From Duganella sp. 1411 (GTDB taxonomy: Bacteria > Pseudomonadota > Gammaproteobacteria > Burkholderiales > Burkholderiaceae_D), in the NCBI RefSeq assembly GCF_017833525.1, contig NZ_JAFICD010000001.1:806001-870000 (forward strand): DNA of 64,000 bases, given 5' to 3'. The position numbers were made by a program, and so were the translations under genes. The notes under the pieces were generated by a model. That model was given only the letters and a program-made list of their open reading frames with translations. It had not been told where the DNA came from and made no database searches. Below, in pieces: positions 32,653-42,073 of the stretch (the stretch's first letter is position 1; each line of letters opens with the position of its first letter).

Positions 32653-34986
32653 TCAATACGCCGTTTGCGTGTAGGGTCGCGCGGCGGCGCCCTTGCCCCA
32701 GTCCTTGTTCGGCTGCGCCGACATCGTGAACACCAGCTCGCCGCCCGCCATGATCTGCTCGTGGCGCAGGAAGGTTTGCGCCAGCGGCTTGCCGTTCAAG
32801 CTGACGCCGGCGACGTAGTGGTTGCCGGTGCCCATGCCCTGCGCGCGTATCGTGAAGGTCTTGCCGTTGGGCAGATTCATCACGGCCTTGTCGAGGAAGG
32901 GCCGGCCGATGACGTATTCGTTGCTGCCCGGCGCCACCGGATAGAAACCCAGCGCCGTGAAGGCCAGCCAGGCCGACATCTGCCCCAGGTCGTCGTTGCC
33001 CGACAGGCCCTGCGGCGTGATGTTGTACTGCGAGGCCACCACCTGCGTCAGGCGCTGCTGCGTTTTCCATGGCGCGCCGGCGAAGTTGTACAGGTAGGCC
33101 ACATGATGCGACGGCTCGTTGCCGTGCGCGTAGTGCCCGATCAGGCCGGAGATGTCCTCCATATGCGCGTAGACGTTGTCGTCGACCTTGGCGTCGAACA
33201 TCATGTCGATCTTGTTTTGCAGGCCGGCATCGCCGCCCAGCATCTTGATCAAGCCGGCGTTGTCGTGCGGCGCGTACCACGAATACTGCCACGCGCTGCC
33301 CTCGGTGTAGTCGCTGCCGAAGTTGGAACGCACCGGATCGAACGGCTCGCGGAACTGGCCGTCCGACTTTTTCGCGCGCAGGAAGCCGGTCTTGGTGTCG
33401 AACGAGTTGCGGTAGTTCTGCGCGCGCTGGTAATAGCGGGCAGCGACATCGCGCTTGCCCATTTTCTCCGCCATGCGCGCGATGGTCCAGTCGTCGAACG
33501 CGTATTCGACCGTCTTCGACGCCGCCTCCGGCTCCAGGTCGATCGGCACGTAGCCCAGCTTCATATAGTGTCGCAGGCCGCCGTAAGGCCCGTACTCGGC
33601 GCTGCTGGTCATCGCCTTGAGCGCCGCCTCGGCGTCGAAGCCCTTCATCCCCTTCATGTAGGCGTCGGCGATCACCGGCACCGCGTGGTAGCCGATCATG
33701 CACCACGTCTCCAGGCCGTGGTACTGCCACACCGGCAGGATGCCGTACGGGCTGGCCTGCTGCGAGGCGATCAGCGAACGCACGAAATCGACGTTGCGCC
33801 GCTCCGGCTGGATCAACGTCAGCAACGGATGCAGCGCGCGGTAGGTGTCCCACAGCGAGAAGGTCGAATGGAAGCGGAAGCCGTCGGCCAGATGGACCTC
33901 GTTGTCCGGCCCACGATAGCGGCCGTCGCGGTCCATGAACAGCCCGGGCGCCAGCATGCTGTGGTACAGCGCCGTGTAGACCATGGTTTTCATCGGCGCG
34001 GCCGCCTCGATCGCCACCGCGCCCAGCGCCTCGTTCCAAGCGGCGCCGGCCTGCGCGCGCTCGGCGTCGAAATCCCAGCCCGGCATCTCGGCCAGGTTGG
34101 CGATCGCGCCCTCCTCGCTGACGGCGGAAACGGCGACCTTCACCAGCAGCTTGCCGTCGGCCGGCACGCCGAATTCGAGCGCGCCCACCAGCGCCTTGCC
34201 CTCGACGAAAGGCTTGTCCTCCGGGCCGCTGCCCGGGCCGGCGAAGCCCTTGTACTCGATATCGGTCTCCATATTGCGCAGCGAGCGCGCCGTCAGCGGC
34301 CGCGAGAACGCGATGGCGAAATACAGCTGGCGTCCGGCGGCCCAGCCGCGCGTCTCGCGCATGCCGGTGATCAGGCGGTCGTCGCGCACGCGCAGCCGCG
34401 ACCACAGGTTCTTGGCCTTGTAATCGTAGATGCTGGCGCGCAGATCCAGGATCACCTTGGCCGGCGCGCCCGCCGCGTAGCGGTAGCGGTGCATGCCCAC
34501 CCGCTCGCTGGCGGTCAGTTCGACGTCGACCTCGTTGTCGAGCAGCTTGACGGCGTAGTAGCCCGGCTCCGCGCGCTCGTCCTTGTGGCTGAAGCGCGAG
34601 CGGTAGCCGCTGAACGGCCGCTCGGGATAGCCCGGCTCCAGTTTGGTCTCGCCGCTATAGGGCATCAGCAGCACGTCGCCCAGGTCCGAATGGCCGCTGC
34701 CGGAAAAGTGCGTGTGCGAGAAGCCGAGGATGCTGTCGTCCTCGTAGCGGTAGCCGGCCGCCCACGGGTAGCTCTGGCGGAACGGCCGCACCTGCGTGTC
34801 GGGACTCAGCTGGATCATGCCGAAGGGGCGCGCCGCGCCCGGGAAGGTGTGGCCGTCGCCGCCGGTGCCGATGAACACGTCCACCGCGGCGGCGGGCGTG
34901 CCGGGCGCCGCTTGCGCGGACGATATCGATGGCCACAACATGGACAGCGCCAGCGCGCCGGCCGGCAGGTATTTCAGCGTATTCAT
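32653..34986 (-). CDS. GH92 family alpha-mannosidase, secreted
   Basis: A 777-residue exported enzyme. Signal peptide MNTLKYLPAGALALSMLWPS ending SSAQA; then the GH92 start VDVFIGTGGDGHTFPGAARP and FGMIQLSPDT, GFSHTHFSGSG, and later YGPYGGLRHYMKLGYVP and the C-terminal GNDDLGQMSAWLAFTALGFY, all characteristic of this calcium-dependent alpha-1,2/1,3/1,4-mannosidase family. The start at 34986 has GGGAG upstream. It begins 10 bases after the cyanophycinase gene, so they are likely one transcript. It would act on mannose side chains of fungal or plant glycans in the periplasm or outside. Confidence 0.95.
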   Translation of the reverse strand: MNTLKYLPAGALALSMLWPSISSAQAAPGTPAAAVDVFIGTGGDGHTFPGAARPFGMIQLSPDTQVRPFRQSYPWAAGYRYEDDSILGFSHTHFSGSGHSDLGDVLLMPYSGETKLEPGYPERPFSGYRSRFSHKDERAEPGYYAVKLLDNEVDVELTASERVGMHRYRYAAGAPAKVILDLRASIYDYKAKNLWSRLRVRDDRLITGMRETRGWAAGRQLYFAIAFSRPLTARSLRNMETDIEYKGFAGPGSGPEDKPFVEGKALVGALEFGVPADGKLLVKVAVSAVSEEGAIANLAEMPGWDFDAERAQAGAAWNEALGAVAIEAAAPMKTMVYTALYHSMLAPGLFMDRDGRYRGPDNEVHLADGFRFHSTFSLWDTYRALHPLLTLIQPERRNVDFVRSLIASQQASPYGILPVWQYHGLETWCMIGYHAVPVIADAYMKGMKGFDAEAALKAMTSSAEYGPYGGLRHYMKLGYVPIDLEPEAASKTVEYAFDDWTIARMAEKMGKRDVAARYYQRAQNYRNSFDTKTGFLRAKKSDGQFREPFDPVRSNFGSDYTEGSAWQYSWYAPHDNAGLIKMLGGDAGLQNKIDMMFDAKVDDNVYAHMEDISGLIGHYAHGNEPSHHVAYLYNFAGAPWKTQQRLTQVVASQYNITPQGLSGNDDLGQMSAWLAFTALGFYPVAPGSNEYVIGRPFLDKAVMNLPNGKTFTIRAQGMGTGNHYVAGVSLNGKPLAQTFLRHEQIMAGGELVFTMSAQPNKDWGKGAAARPYTQTAY

Positions 34987-34996
34987 TGAGCTCCCG

Positions 34997-36277
34997 TCAT
35001 TTGTACCAAGGCCGCGTGATCCGCAAAGGCCGCACATCGAGCCGCATGTCGAGCACCGTGTAGGCGTCCATCGTGGCCGAACTGTAGCCGGTGGTGTCGT
35101 CGTCGCGCGTCAGTTTGAACTCGAATCCGAGGTCCTGGCGCGGGTCCAGCGGCCCGGCCATGGCGATGCCGATCGCCTGCGTTTCGCTGTTGTCGACCAG
35201 CTTGGACATCAGGATCAGGATCGTATTGTGGCCCAGGACATCGGTGGAATACACCGGCTCCTTTAAATACGGCTTTTGCGGATCGACCTTGCCTTCGACC
35301 TTGTCGGCGGACGGCGTGTACTTGCGCGTCGCCAGATCGTAGACATCGTCGCGATCGAGGTAGCTCAAGCGCGCGTTGGACAGGTTGAAATCCTTGACCT
35401 GCTTGTCGACCGTGGCCCGCGACAGGTCGACCAGCAGCGCGCCCTGGTAGCCGACCACCTCCACCTTGCGCCGCCCGCTGATGATGACGGCGGAGTTCTC
35501 GTCGATGCCGATGCCCAGCTTATAGCCCTTTTTGAGCATCGCCGGCAGCATGCGCGCGAAGCGCCCGCGCGCCAGCAAATGCTGGTCGACGAAGATGTCG
35601 TCACCGATGAAACCCAGTCCGGCGGTCAGTTCGCGGCCGTTGACGCCCTCGCTCAAGGTGCCGAAGACGGTCTTGGCGTCGTAGAACATGGTGCTGCTCA
35701 TGATGGCCGCGCCGGCGCTGGTGCCGGCGATGACGCCGCCGCGCCGGTAGACATCCCAGATCGCCTCCAGCACCGCCGTGCGGCTGCCGTCCGGGCGCAC
35801 CAGCGCCTGCGTGATCAGGGCCTGGTCGCCGCCGGAGAAGTAGACGCCGCCGGCCTCGCGGATCGAGCGCGCGATGGCCTCGTCCTCGGCGTCGTGCTTG
35901 TAATCGCGGTCGGGCATGCGCACCGACAGCGGCACCACGAAGGCGTCCGCGCCGTATTTATTGAGGCCCGCCGCCAGGTAGGCGCCGGCCCGCGCCGGAT
36001 TGGCCGAGGCGCTGGGCAGCACGGCGATGCGCGCGCCCGGCCCGCCGGCCAGCTGCACCATGCGCTGCCAGATCACCGCGTTATCGCCCCGCACCGCGCC
36101 GCCGGCGATCAGCAACGAGCCCCGGGGCGCCTGCTCCTGCGACTTGGCCGGCGCCGGCGCCGCTTCGGCCGCCCGCGACACCGGCGCCGCCGCCAGCAGC
36201 ACCGGCACGATCAACGCCATCGGCACCTTCCACAGCCCCGGGGCCAGCCCCCGCACCACGTCCACTATCCGCACCAT
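34997..36277 (-). CDS. Cyanophycinase (peptidase S51), exported
   Basis: A 426-residue protein with an N-terminal signal (VPMALIVPVLLAAAPVSRAA). The peptidase S51 fold is clear: GSLLIAGGAVRGDN, GGVYFSGGDQALI, and the nucleophile elbow GVIAGTSAGAAIMSS with Ser; GLGFIGDDIFVDQHLLARGR and GIGIDENSAVI complete the site. Cyanophycinases cut the Asp-Arg storage polymer cyanophycin to dipeptides; the exported form suggests scavenging of external polymer. The frame opens at a TTG (36292); I take the ATG at 36277. The C-terminal ~120 residues are an extra domain beyond the catalytic core. An amino-acid permease is divergent, which fits uptake of products. Confidence 0.9.
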   Translation of the reverse strand: MVRIVDVVRGLAPGLWKVPMALIVPVLLAAAPVSRAAEAAPAPAKSQEQAPRGSLLIAGGAVRGDNAVIWQRMVQLAGGPGARIAVLPSASANPARAGAYLAAGLNKYGADAFVVPLSVRMPDRDYKHDAEDEAIARSIREAGGVYFSGGDQALITQALVRPDGSRTAVLEAIWDVYRRGGVIAGTSAGAAIMSSTMFYDAKTVFGTLSEGVNGRELTAGLGFIGDDIFVDQHLLARGRFARMLPAMLKKGYKLGIGIDENSAVIISGRRKVEVVGYQGALLVDLSRATVDKQVKDFNLSNARLSYLDRDDVYDLATRKYTPSADKVEGKVDPQKPYLKEPVYSTDVLGHNTILILMSKLVDNSETQAIGIAMAGPLDPRQDLGFEFKLTRDDDTTGYSSATMDAYTVLDMRLDVRPLRITRPWYK

Positions 36278-36384
36278 ATTGTGTTTATCCAAAGTGATAT
36301 TAATAGAAGGGTACCAAATTTATTGCCGGGGGTGAGTGTGAATTTGGTAATATGCATGGTTGCTTTTCTCAACTCGCGAGCATC

Positions 36385-37740
36385 GTGGATACTAAAAACA
36401 AACAAGGCAATGAACTGAAGCGCGGTTTGAAAAGCCGCCATATCCAGCTGATCGCGCTGGGCGGCGCCATCGGCACCGGACTTTTCCTCGGCATCGCGCA
36501 GACCATCCAGATGGCCGGGCCGTCGGTGCTGCTCGGCTACGGCGTGGCCGGCGTCATCGCCTTCTTCATCATGCGCCAGCTGGGCGAGATGGTGGTCGAC
36601 GAACCGGTGGCCGGCTCGTTCAGCTACTTCGCCGACAAATACTGCGGCCACATGGCCGGCTTCCAGTCGGGCTGGAACTACTGGGTGCTGTATGTGCTGG
36701 TCAGCATGGCCGAGCTGACGGCGGTCGGCATCTACGTCCAGTTCTGGTGGCCGGGGATACCGACGTGGGTCTCGGCGCTGGCCTTCTTCGTCATCATCAA
36801 CGGCATCAGCCTGGCCAACGTCAAGGCCTTCGGCGAGATGGAATTCTGGTTCTCCCTCATCAAGGTGACCGCCATCGTCGGCATGATCGGCTTCGGCGGC
36901 TATCTGCTGCTGTCCGGCGGCGCCGGGCCGGAGGCGGGCATCGCCAACCTGTGGCGCCACGGCGGCTTCTTCCCCAACGGCTTCGGCGGGCTGGCGATGG
37001 CCATGGCCGTCATCATGTTCTCGTTCGGCGGGCTGGAACTGATCGGCATCACCGCCGCCGAGGCGGACGACCCGGCGCGCACCATCCCCAAGGCGACCAA
37101 CCAGGCGATCTACCGCATTTTGATCTTCTACATCGGCGCGCTGGGCATCCTGCTGTCGCTGTATCCGTGGCAGAAGGTGGTCACCGGCGGCAGCCCGTTC
37201 GTGCTGATCTTCCAGGCCCTCAACAGCAATGTGGTGGCCCACGTGCTCAACGCGGTGGTGCTGACGGCCGCGCTGTCGGTCTACAACAGCTGCGTCTACG
37301 CCAACACCCGCATGCTGTACGGCCTGGCCAAACAGGGCAACGCGCCGCGCGTGCTGCTGACGGTGAACCGGCGCGGCGTGCCGCTGGCGGCGCTGGGCGT
37401 GTCGGCGCTGGCGACCGGCGTCTGCGTGGCCGTCAACTACTTCATGCCCGGTAAGGCCTTCGGCTTCCTGATGGGGCTTGTGGTGTCGGCGCTGATCATC
37501 AACTGGGCCATGATCAGCTGGATCCACCTGCGCTTCCGCGCGCGCAAAAAGGCCGAGGGCCAGACCACGCTGTTCCGCAGCCTGGGCTACCCGCTGACCA
37601 ACTACCTGTGCCTGGCCTTCCTGGCCGCCATCCTGGTGGTGATGTACCTGACGCCCGACCTGCGGCTGTCGGTCTACCTGATCCCCGTGTGGCTGCTCGC
37701 GCTCAGCGCCGGCTACTGGTTCCGCCAGCGCCGGCGATAA
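36385..37740 (+). CDS. Amino-acid permease, AAT family
   Basis: A 451-residue APC-superfamily transporter with 12 helices: RGLKSRHIQLIALGGAIGTG, LFLGIAQTIQMAGPSVLLGY, FSFGGLELIGITAAEADDPA, ANTRMLYGLAKQGNAPRVL are typical of the AAT group (proline, aromatic, GABA, lysine permeases). I take the GTG at 36385 (VDTKNKQGNELKRG) because the family starts there; the ATG at 36352 is the alternative. It is divergent from the cyanophycinase gene. A 75-base stretch of its 3' part recurs at 39292-39366. Confidence 0.92.
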   Translation: MDTKNKQGNELKRGLKSRHIQLIALGGAIGTGLFLGIAQTIQMAGPSVLLGYGVAGVIAFFIMRQLGEMVVDEPVAGSFSYFADKYCGHMAGFQSGWNYWVLYVLVSMAELTAVGIYVQFWWPGIPTWVSALAFFVIINGISLANVKAFGEMEFWFSLIKVTAIVGMIGFGGYLLLSGGAGPEAGIANLWRHGGFFPNGFGGLAMAMAVIMFSFGGLELIGITAAEADDPARTIPKATNQAIYRILIFYIGALGILLSLYPWQKVVTGGSPFVLIFQALNSNVVAHVLNAVVLTAALSVYNSCVYANTRMLYGLAKQGNAPRVLLTVNRRGVPLAALGVSALATGVCVAVNYFMPGKAFGFLMGLVVSALIINWAMISWIHLRFRARKKAEGQTTLFRSLGYPLTNYLCLAFLAAILVVMYLTPDLRLSVYLIPVWLLALSAGYWFRQRRR

Positions 37741-37756
37741 CCCGCTCCCCCCGGGC

Positions 37757-37783
37757 GGGGTCGTACCCACCGGGTACGACCCC
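37757..37783 (+). other. Strong GC hairpin after the permease gene
   Basis: GGGGTCGTACCC and GGGTACGACCCC pair perfectly over 12 bases with a 3-base loop, 17 bases after the stop codon. There is no T tract, so it may terminate through Rho or protect the 3' end. Confidence 0.6.
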
Positions 37784-37957
37784 AAGCGGTAACGCCTGCA
37801 TCCCGTTCAACGCGTTCGGGTTGACGGCAGGCGCTCCTACACGCCGCTACGCGGTATTCCTATCCCACCATGTTTGCCAAACGCGCACCATCTCCCGACG
37901 GGCGTCGCGGGAGGCCGCGCGCCTCGTGCTCAACCACACCAATGAGGAGTGACCCAT

Positions 37958-38872
37958 ATGTTTGCCCACAACAAAAGGCTGCAATATACGGTGCGCGTCG
38001 GCGAGTGCAATCCGGGCCTGGCCAACCTGATGCTGGAACAGTTCGGCGGCCCGCAAGGCGAGCTGGCCGCCGCCATGCGCTACTTCACGCAGGCGGTGGC
38101 CGAGGACGATCCCGGCCGGCGCGACATGCTGTACGACATCGCCACCGAGGAGCTCAGCCACCTCGAAGTGATCGGCAATATCGTCGTCATGCTCAACAAG
38201 GGTTCCAAGGCGGCGCTGGCCGAGGGCGTCGACCAGGCCGGTGAGCTGTACCGCAAGATCAACGGCGCCGGCAACGACAGCCACGTCACGCAGCTGCTGT
38301 ACGGCGCCGGCGCGCCGCTGACCAACTCGGGCGGCGTGCCGTGGACGGCGGCCTATATCGACACCATCGGCGAGCCGACGGCCGACCTGCGCTCGAACAT
38401 CGCCGCCGAGGCGCGCGCCAAGATCGTCTACGAGCGCCTGATCAATCTGACCGAGGACGCCGGCGTCAAGGAGGCGCTGGGCTTCCTGATGACGCGCGAG
38501 ATCGCCCACCAGAAGTCGTTCGAGAAGGCGCTGTACGCGATCCAGCCCAACTTCCCGCCCGGGAAACTGCCCGGCCAGCCGGCCTTCACCAGCGTCTACT
38601 TCAACATGTCGCAGGGCGGGCCGGAGGTGCAGGGGCCGTGGAACGAAGGCGGCGACTGGAAAGTCGTCAACGACCGCGACCAGCAGATGGCGGTCGACGG
38701 CGGCGACGGCCTGGCCACGGTCCAGGTCACGGACGAGGAACGCACGCTGCTCGACCAGATGGCCGCGCGCACCATGTCCGACCCGGAGGCCGAGCCGCTG
38801 ACCGGCGCCGAGCTGGGCATGGGCATCGGCCAGAACATCGTCGGCAAGAACGGCTCGTCGACGCATCCATGA
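37958..38872 (+). CDS. Manganese catalase
   Basis: A 304-residue dimanganese catalase that dismutates hydrogen peroxide without haem. The ligand set is complete: Glu35 (QGELAAAM), Glu65 and His68 (TEELSHLE), a Glu in AEARAKIVYERL and His in TREIAHQKSFE. The start at 37958 has GAGGAG nine bases upstream; the GTG at 37949 would add three residues only. The C-terminal ~70 residues are the usual lid/tail. A hairpin lies 26 bases downstream. No regulator is adjacent. Confidence 0.95.
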   Translation: MFAHNKRLQYTVRVGECNPGLANLMLEQFGGPQGELAAAMRYFTQAVAEDDPGRRDMLYDIATEELSHLEVIGNIVVMLNKGSKAALAEGVDQAGELYRKINGAGNDSHVTQLLYGAGAPLTNSGGVPWTAAYIDTIGEPTADLRSNIAAEARAKIVYERLINLTEDAGVKEALGFLMTREIAHQKSFEKALYAIQPNFPPGKLPGQPAFTSVYFNMSQGGPEVQGPWNEGGDWKVVNDRDQQMAVDGGDGLATVQVTDEERTLLDQMAARTMSDPEAEPLTGAELGMGIGQNIVGKNGSSTHP

Positions 38873-38897
38873 TCGTATGCACGCAAGAAGCGCAGTC

Positions 38898-38922
38898 CAC
38901 GGCCCACAAGAAATGGGCCGTG
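38898..38922 (+). terminator. Hairpin after the manganese catalase gene
   Basis: CACGGCCCA and TGGGCCGTG form a perfect 9-base stem with a 7-base loop, but no T tract follows; termination is likely but not certain. Confidence 0.5.
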
Positions 38923-38982
38923 CCGGATCGATGAGGTACTGATTATTAAGGCAGAAGTTTGATCAACAGGGGCCGGGCCGTG

Positions 38983-39290
38983 TCAGCGCAGCTCTTTAAG
39001 CCTGCGCCAGGTCGCCTTGTCGATCTCCACTACCGACCCATGGGACATTTTCAAACTCCCTGGCCTTCTGGTCGTAGAAAATCTCTGGAGCCCAACAGTG
39101 CCCGACATTGGGGACATTCGCCATTACCCCAAGCTTTCGCTGGGGTGCCCAGTGGACCAAGTCGGTTGACATGGAAAAGCCGATCTCCTTGCCCGTCCAA
39201 CCAGTGGTCCACACCATCCGATACACGCCATCCGGTCCCCTCGTGGACCGAGGGATCACGCAGTATGTCACCACTGGCAGGTTTGATGAT
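38983..39290 (-). pseudogene. Remnant of a GH43-type glycosidase gene (internal deletion and frameshift)
   Basis: On the minus strand one frame reads YRMVWTTGWTGKEIGFSMST, DLVHWAPQRK, then HCWAPEIFYDQKARE, which resembles the N-terminal blades of GH43-like arabinan/xylan-active hydrolases. A second frame, shifted by one, continues with MSHGSVVEIDKATWRRLKEL and a stop at 38983, which resembles the last segment of the same enzymes. The catalytic middle is missing. I infer a once intact gene, later shortened by deletion. Both ends join unrelated sequence: manganese catalase 3' region on one side and a displaced permease piece on the other. Confidence 0.7.
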
Positions 39291-39291
39291 G

Positions 39292-39366
39292 CGCTGACCA
39301 ACCACCTGTGCCTGGCCTTCCTGGCCGGCATCCTGGTGGTCATGTACCTGACGCCTGACCCGCGGC
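39292..39366 (+). repeat. Displaced 75-base copy of the amino-acid permease gene
   Basis: It encodes LTNHLCLAFLAGILVVMYLT and is about 92% identical by eye to 37592-37666 inside the permease gene (about six differences). It is out of context and not part of an intact gene; it abuts the GH43 remnant directly. Confidence 0.85.
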
Positions 39367-39403
39367 AGCGGAGAGATCCGCACTGATCCAGTCGACAAGC
39401 CCA

Positions 39404-41632
39404 CTAAATCGCGAAAACAGCGAGCATCCTCCTAAATTCCGTGGCTCCAACCGGGCGGCCAAACAGGTACCCCTGGTAGTGCAGGCAGCCCAGCCGCGTC
39501 AGCATAAGACGCTGCTCCTCCGTCTCAACGCCCTCCGCGATGACGTCCAGTCCCAAGCTGCGCGCCATTGATATGATCGTCAGAACAATTGCCTGATCAT
39601 TGGCGTCCTCGACCAGTTCGCGCACGAAGGACTGGTCGATCTTTAATTGACTCAACGGCAGTCGCTTCAGGTATTGCAATGATGAGAAACCGGTTCCGAA
39701 GTCATCCAGTGAAAAACTCACTCCGGACTGCCTGAGTGCTTGCATGTTGGCGATGGCGTGCTCTACATGATCGAGCAACACACTTTCGGTCAGTTCCAGC
39801 TTCAGTCGCGTTGGAGTGATGCCGTGCTCAGCTAACGTGTTACATACTTGCTCGCCGAAGTCGGCCTGGTGGAACTGCCGTGCGCTGACGTTGATCGCCA
39901 GCACCAACTCACGCGTAAGCGGGTCTTGCTCCCAATCGCGCAATTGAATGCACGCCTGCTTTAGCACCCATTGCCCCAGCGGCAAGATAAAGCCAGTTTC
40001 CTCGGCGAGTGGAATAAACTCGGCTGGAGAGAGGAAACTGCCATCCTCTTGGCGCCATCGCAATAACGCTTCGGCGCCGCACGGGCGGCCATCTTGACCA
40101 ACCTGTACCTGATAGAAAAGCTCGAACTGTTCCAAGTCGAGCGCTTGGCGCAGGCGATATTTCAATCGTGCCCGCACCATAGCCGTGTCATGCATGCCTT
40201 GGTCGAAAAATCGCGAGCTATTTCCCCCGCCGTGTTTGGCTTGATACATGGCAATGTCCGCTTGCTTGAGCAGCTCCTCGAGCTGGCGTGGCGAGCGATC
40301 GTGAAACAGGGTCGCGCCGATACTTGCCGCGCTGTGAAAACAGTGCTCGCCCAACATGAAAGGCAGATTAATTGTTTCGAGTATCTTCGCGCACAATGTC
40401 TCGCTCTGCCGGACTGCGTCCGTTTCATCCGTACTCAATTCGTTCACCAGGACGACAAACTCATCGCCGCCAAGGCGGGCCACGGTATCCGACTGACGCA
40501 AGCATTTTTCGAGACGCCGTGCAACTTGCTGCAGTAATAGGTCGCCCATGTTATGGCCCAGCGTGTCGTTCAAGGTCTTGAAGTTGTCCAGGTCGATGAA
40601 CATCAGCAGACTGTACCGGCCGCCGCGGGTCCGCGCCGCCAGCACCATGCTTAATCGATCCATCAGCAAACGCCGGTTAGGCAGTTGGGTGAGAGGATCA
40701 TAAAATGCCAGGTACTTGATCTCGTCATTGGCGGCAGTGCTGATGGTAATGTCAGCGAACGAGGCGACGTAATGGCTGATCTCACCATCAGGACCCTTCA
40801 CCGACGTGACGCTGAGACGCTGCGGATATATCTCGCCATTCTTGCGTCGGTTCCAGATCTCCCCGGCCCAGTACCCATGAACGTCGATATTTTCCCACAT
40901 GGCCTTGTAGAACGCCGCATCATGATGTCCCGAGCTAAGTAGGCTTGGTAGCTGGCCAATGGCCTCCTCCGGGCCATATCCGGTAATGGAAGTGAAGGCT
41001 TGATTAACTCGTAGAATCTTGCGCTCTCCGTCTGTGACCATCATCCCGTCCGAGGATTCGAATGCGATGGCTGCGATGTGCAGATCCGCATCAGCAAGCC
41101 GGCGTGCCGTTATATCGGTATGAACAATGACCGCCCCGTTCCGTCCATGCTGAAGGGGCGTAACCATCATGCTGAACCAGCGCTGCTGCGAGGACGAATG
41201 GCAGGCGTACTCTTGGCTAAAACAAGGCGCCTCGCCGGCCAGCACAGCAGCGATATGGGTGGCCGCCATATGGGCTTGTTCGGCGCCGGCGCCACCCGAA
41301 GAACGGCACACATCAAGATAATTCCTACCAACGTCCGTCCCGCGTGCGACTGTTGGGTCGGCTTGATCTTGTTGGATCTCGCGCCAGGACGCGTTAACGG
41401 CGAGGATGATGCCGTCGGGCGCAACTACAGCGATCTGCTGGGGCAATGCATCCAGAACAGCGCAGTCAAAACTGTCGCCGACAGTACAATTGCCCGGCTT
41501 CTGCTCAAAACCACAAGCAGCCGTGAGCGAATCCGGAGCAGATTGTTCCGCGCGATAGATACACGAGAGATCTGTGCTTGATCGCTTTAAATCTGTGTCC
41601 ACCCGCACATTATTACTAAGCTTTGGACCCAC
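39404..41632 (-). CDS. PAS-GGDEF-EAL protein (diguanylate cyclase/phosphodiesterase)
   Basis: A 742-residue soluble cyclic-di-GMP enzyme. Two PAS-like sensor segments (about 60-180 and 185-310) are followed by a GGDEF domain with an intact RLGGDEFVVL site and an EAL domain with GAEALLRW, DDFGTGFSSLQYL and EGVETEEQ, so both synthesis and breakdown are possible on paper. It starts with GTG at 41632 behind GGAGGAATTGCT. Base composition and codon use are visibly less GC-rich than the genes around it, and it lies in a patch of broken genes, which suggests transfer. Signal unknown. Confidence 0.92.
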   Translation of the reverse strand: MGPKLSNNVRVDTDLKRSSTDLSCIYRAEQSAPDSLTAACGFEQKPGNCTVGDSFDCAVLDALPQQIAVVAPDGIILAVNASWREIQQDQADPTVARGTDVGRNYLDVCRSSGGAGAEQAHMAATHIAAVLAGEAPCFSQEYACHSSSQQRWFSMMVTPLQHGRNGAVIVHTDITARRLADADLHIAAIAFESSDGMMVTDGERKILRVNQAFTSITGYGPEEAIGQLPSLLSSGHHDAAFYKAMWENIDVHGYWAGEIWNRRKNGEIYPQRLSVTSVKGPDGEISHYVASFADITISTAANDEIKYLAFYDPLTQLPNRRLLMDRLSMVLAARTRGGRYSLLMFIDLDNFKTLNDTLGHNMGDLLLQQVARRLEKCLRQSDTVARLGGDEFVVLVNELSTDETDAVRQSETLCAKILETINLPFMLGEHCFHSAASIGATLFHDRSPRQLEELLKQADIAMYQAKHGGGNSSRFFDQGMHDTAMVRARLKYRLRQALDLEQFELFYQVQVGQDGRPCGAEALLRWRQEDGSFLSPAEFIPLAEETGFILPLGQWVLKQACIQLRDWEQDPLTRELVLAINVSARQFHQADFGEQVCNTLAEHGITPTRLKLELTESVLLDHVEHAIANMQALRQSGVSFSLDDFGTGFSSLQYLKRLPLSQLKIDQSFVRELVEDANDQAIVLTIISMARSLGLDVIAEGVETEEQRLMLTRLGCLHYQGYLFGRPVGATEFRRMLAVFAI

Positions 41633-41686
41633 AGCAATTCCTCCTGGTTTAGCTCCGGCGCACTGGTTGATTTTGCTTTGCGGCCG

Positions 41687-42073
41687 CTAGTTACTGAAGA
41701 GTTCAGCATCATTTGATATGTTAGCCAGGCGCTCACGCGCGCGCGCACGACGGTATTTACTTACAGCCGCTACAAAATCCTGCAGCGTGAGCAGCACCTT
41801 GCCCCCTCTGGGCGAACGGTTCAGTCCCACCGGGCCCGCTCCCCCTACCCATATCTCTACGTGTTTCGGAACGATATTCCGCAACTCTTTCAGGTAGGGC
41901 AGAATGCGTCGCTTTGGATACGCTGCGCTGAAACAGAGGCAAACGATACCGGCGCGATAGTCGCTGACTGCATGCGGAATCTTTTCCAAAGGCGTCTGGG
42001 GCCCAAGTGAAATGCAGTGAGCGCCGTGCAAAGACGCGAGCGCGTCCGCCATCAATATTCCCAGCGTGTGCAC
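41687..42073 (-). pseudogene. Truncated MerR-family regulator: B12-binding-like domain only
   Basis: A 128-codon frame, HTLGILMADALASLHGAHCI, SLGPQTPLEKI, AGIVCLCFSAAYPKRRILPY, VEIWVGGAGPVGL. This is the C-terminal cobalamin-binding-like domain found behind the MerR helix-turn-helix in light- or B12-responsive repressors. The DNA-binding half is missing: upstream of 42073 the sequence becomes AT-rich and unrelated. The first codon is GTG within what should be the interior of the domain. It is most likely a remnant, although a free-standing domain could still be made. Confidence 0.65.
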
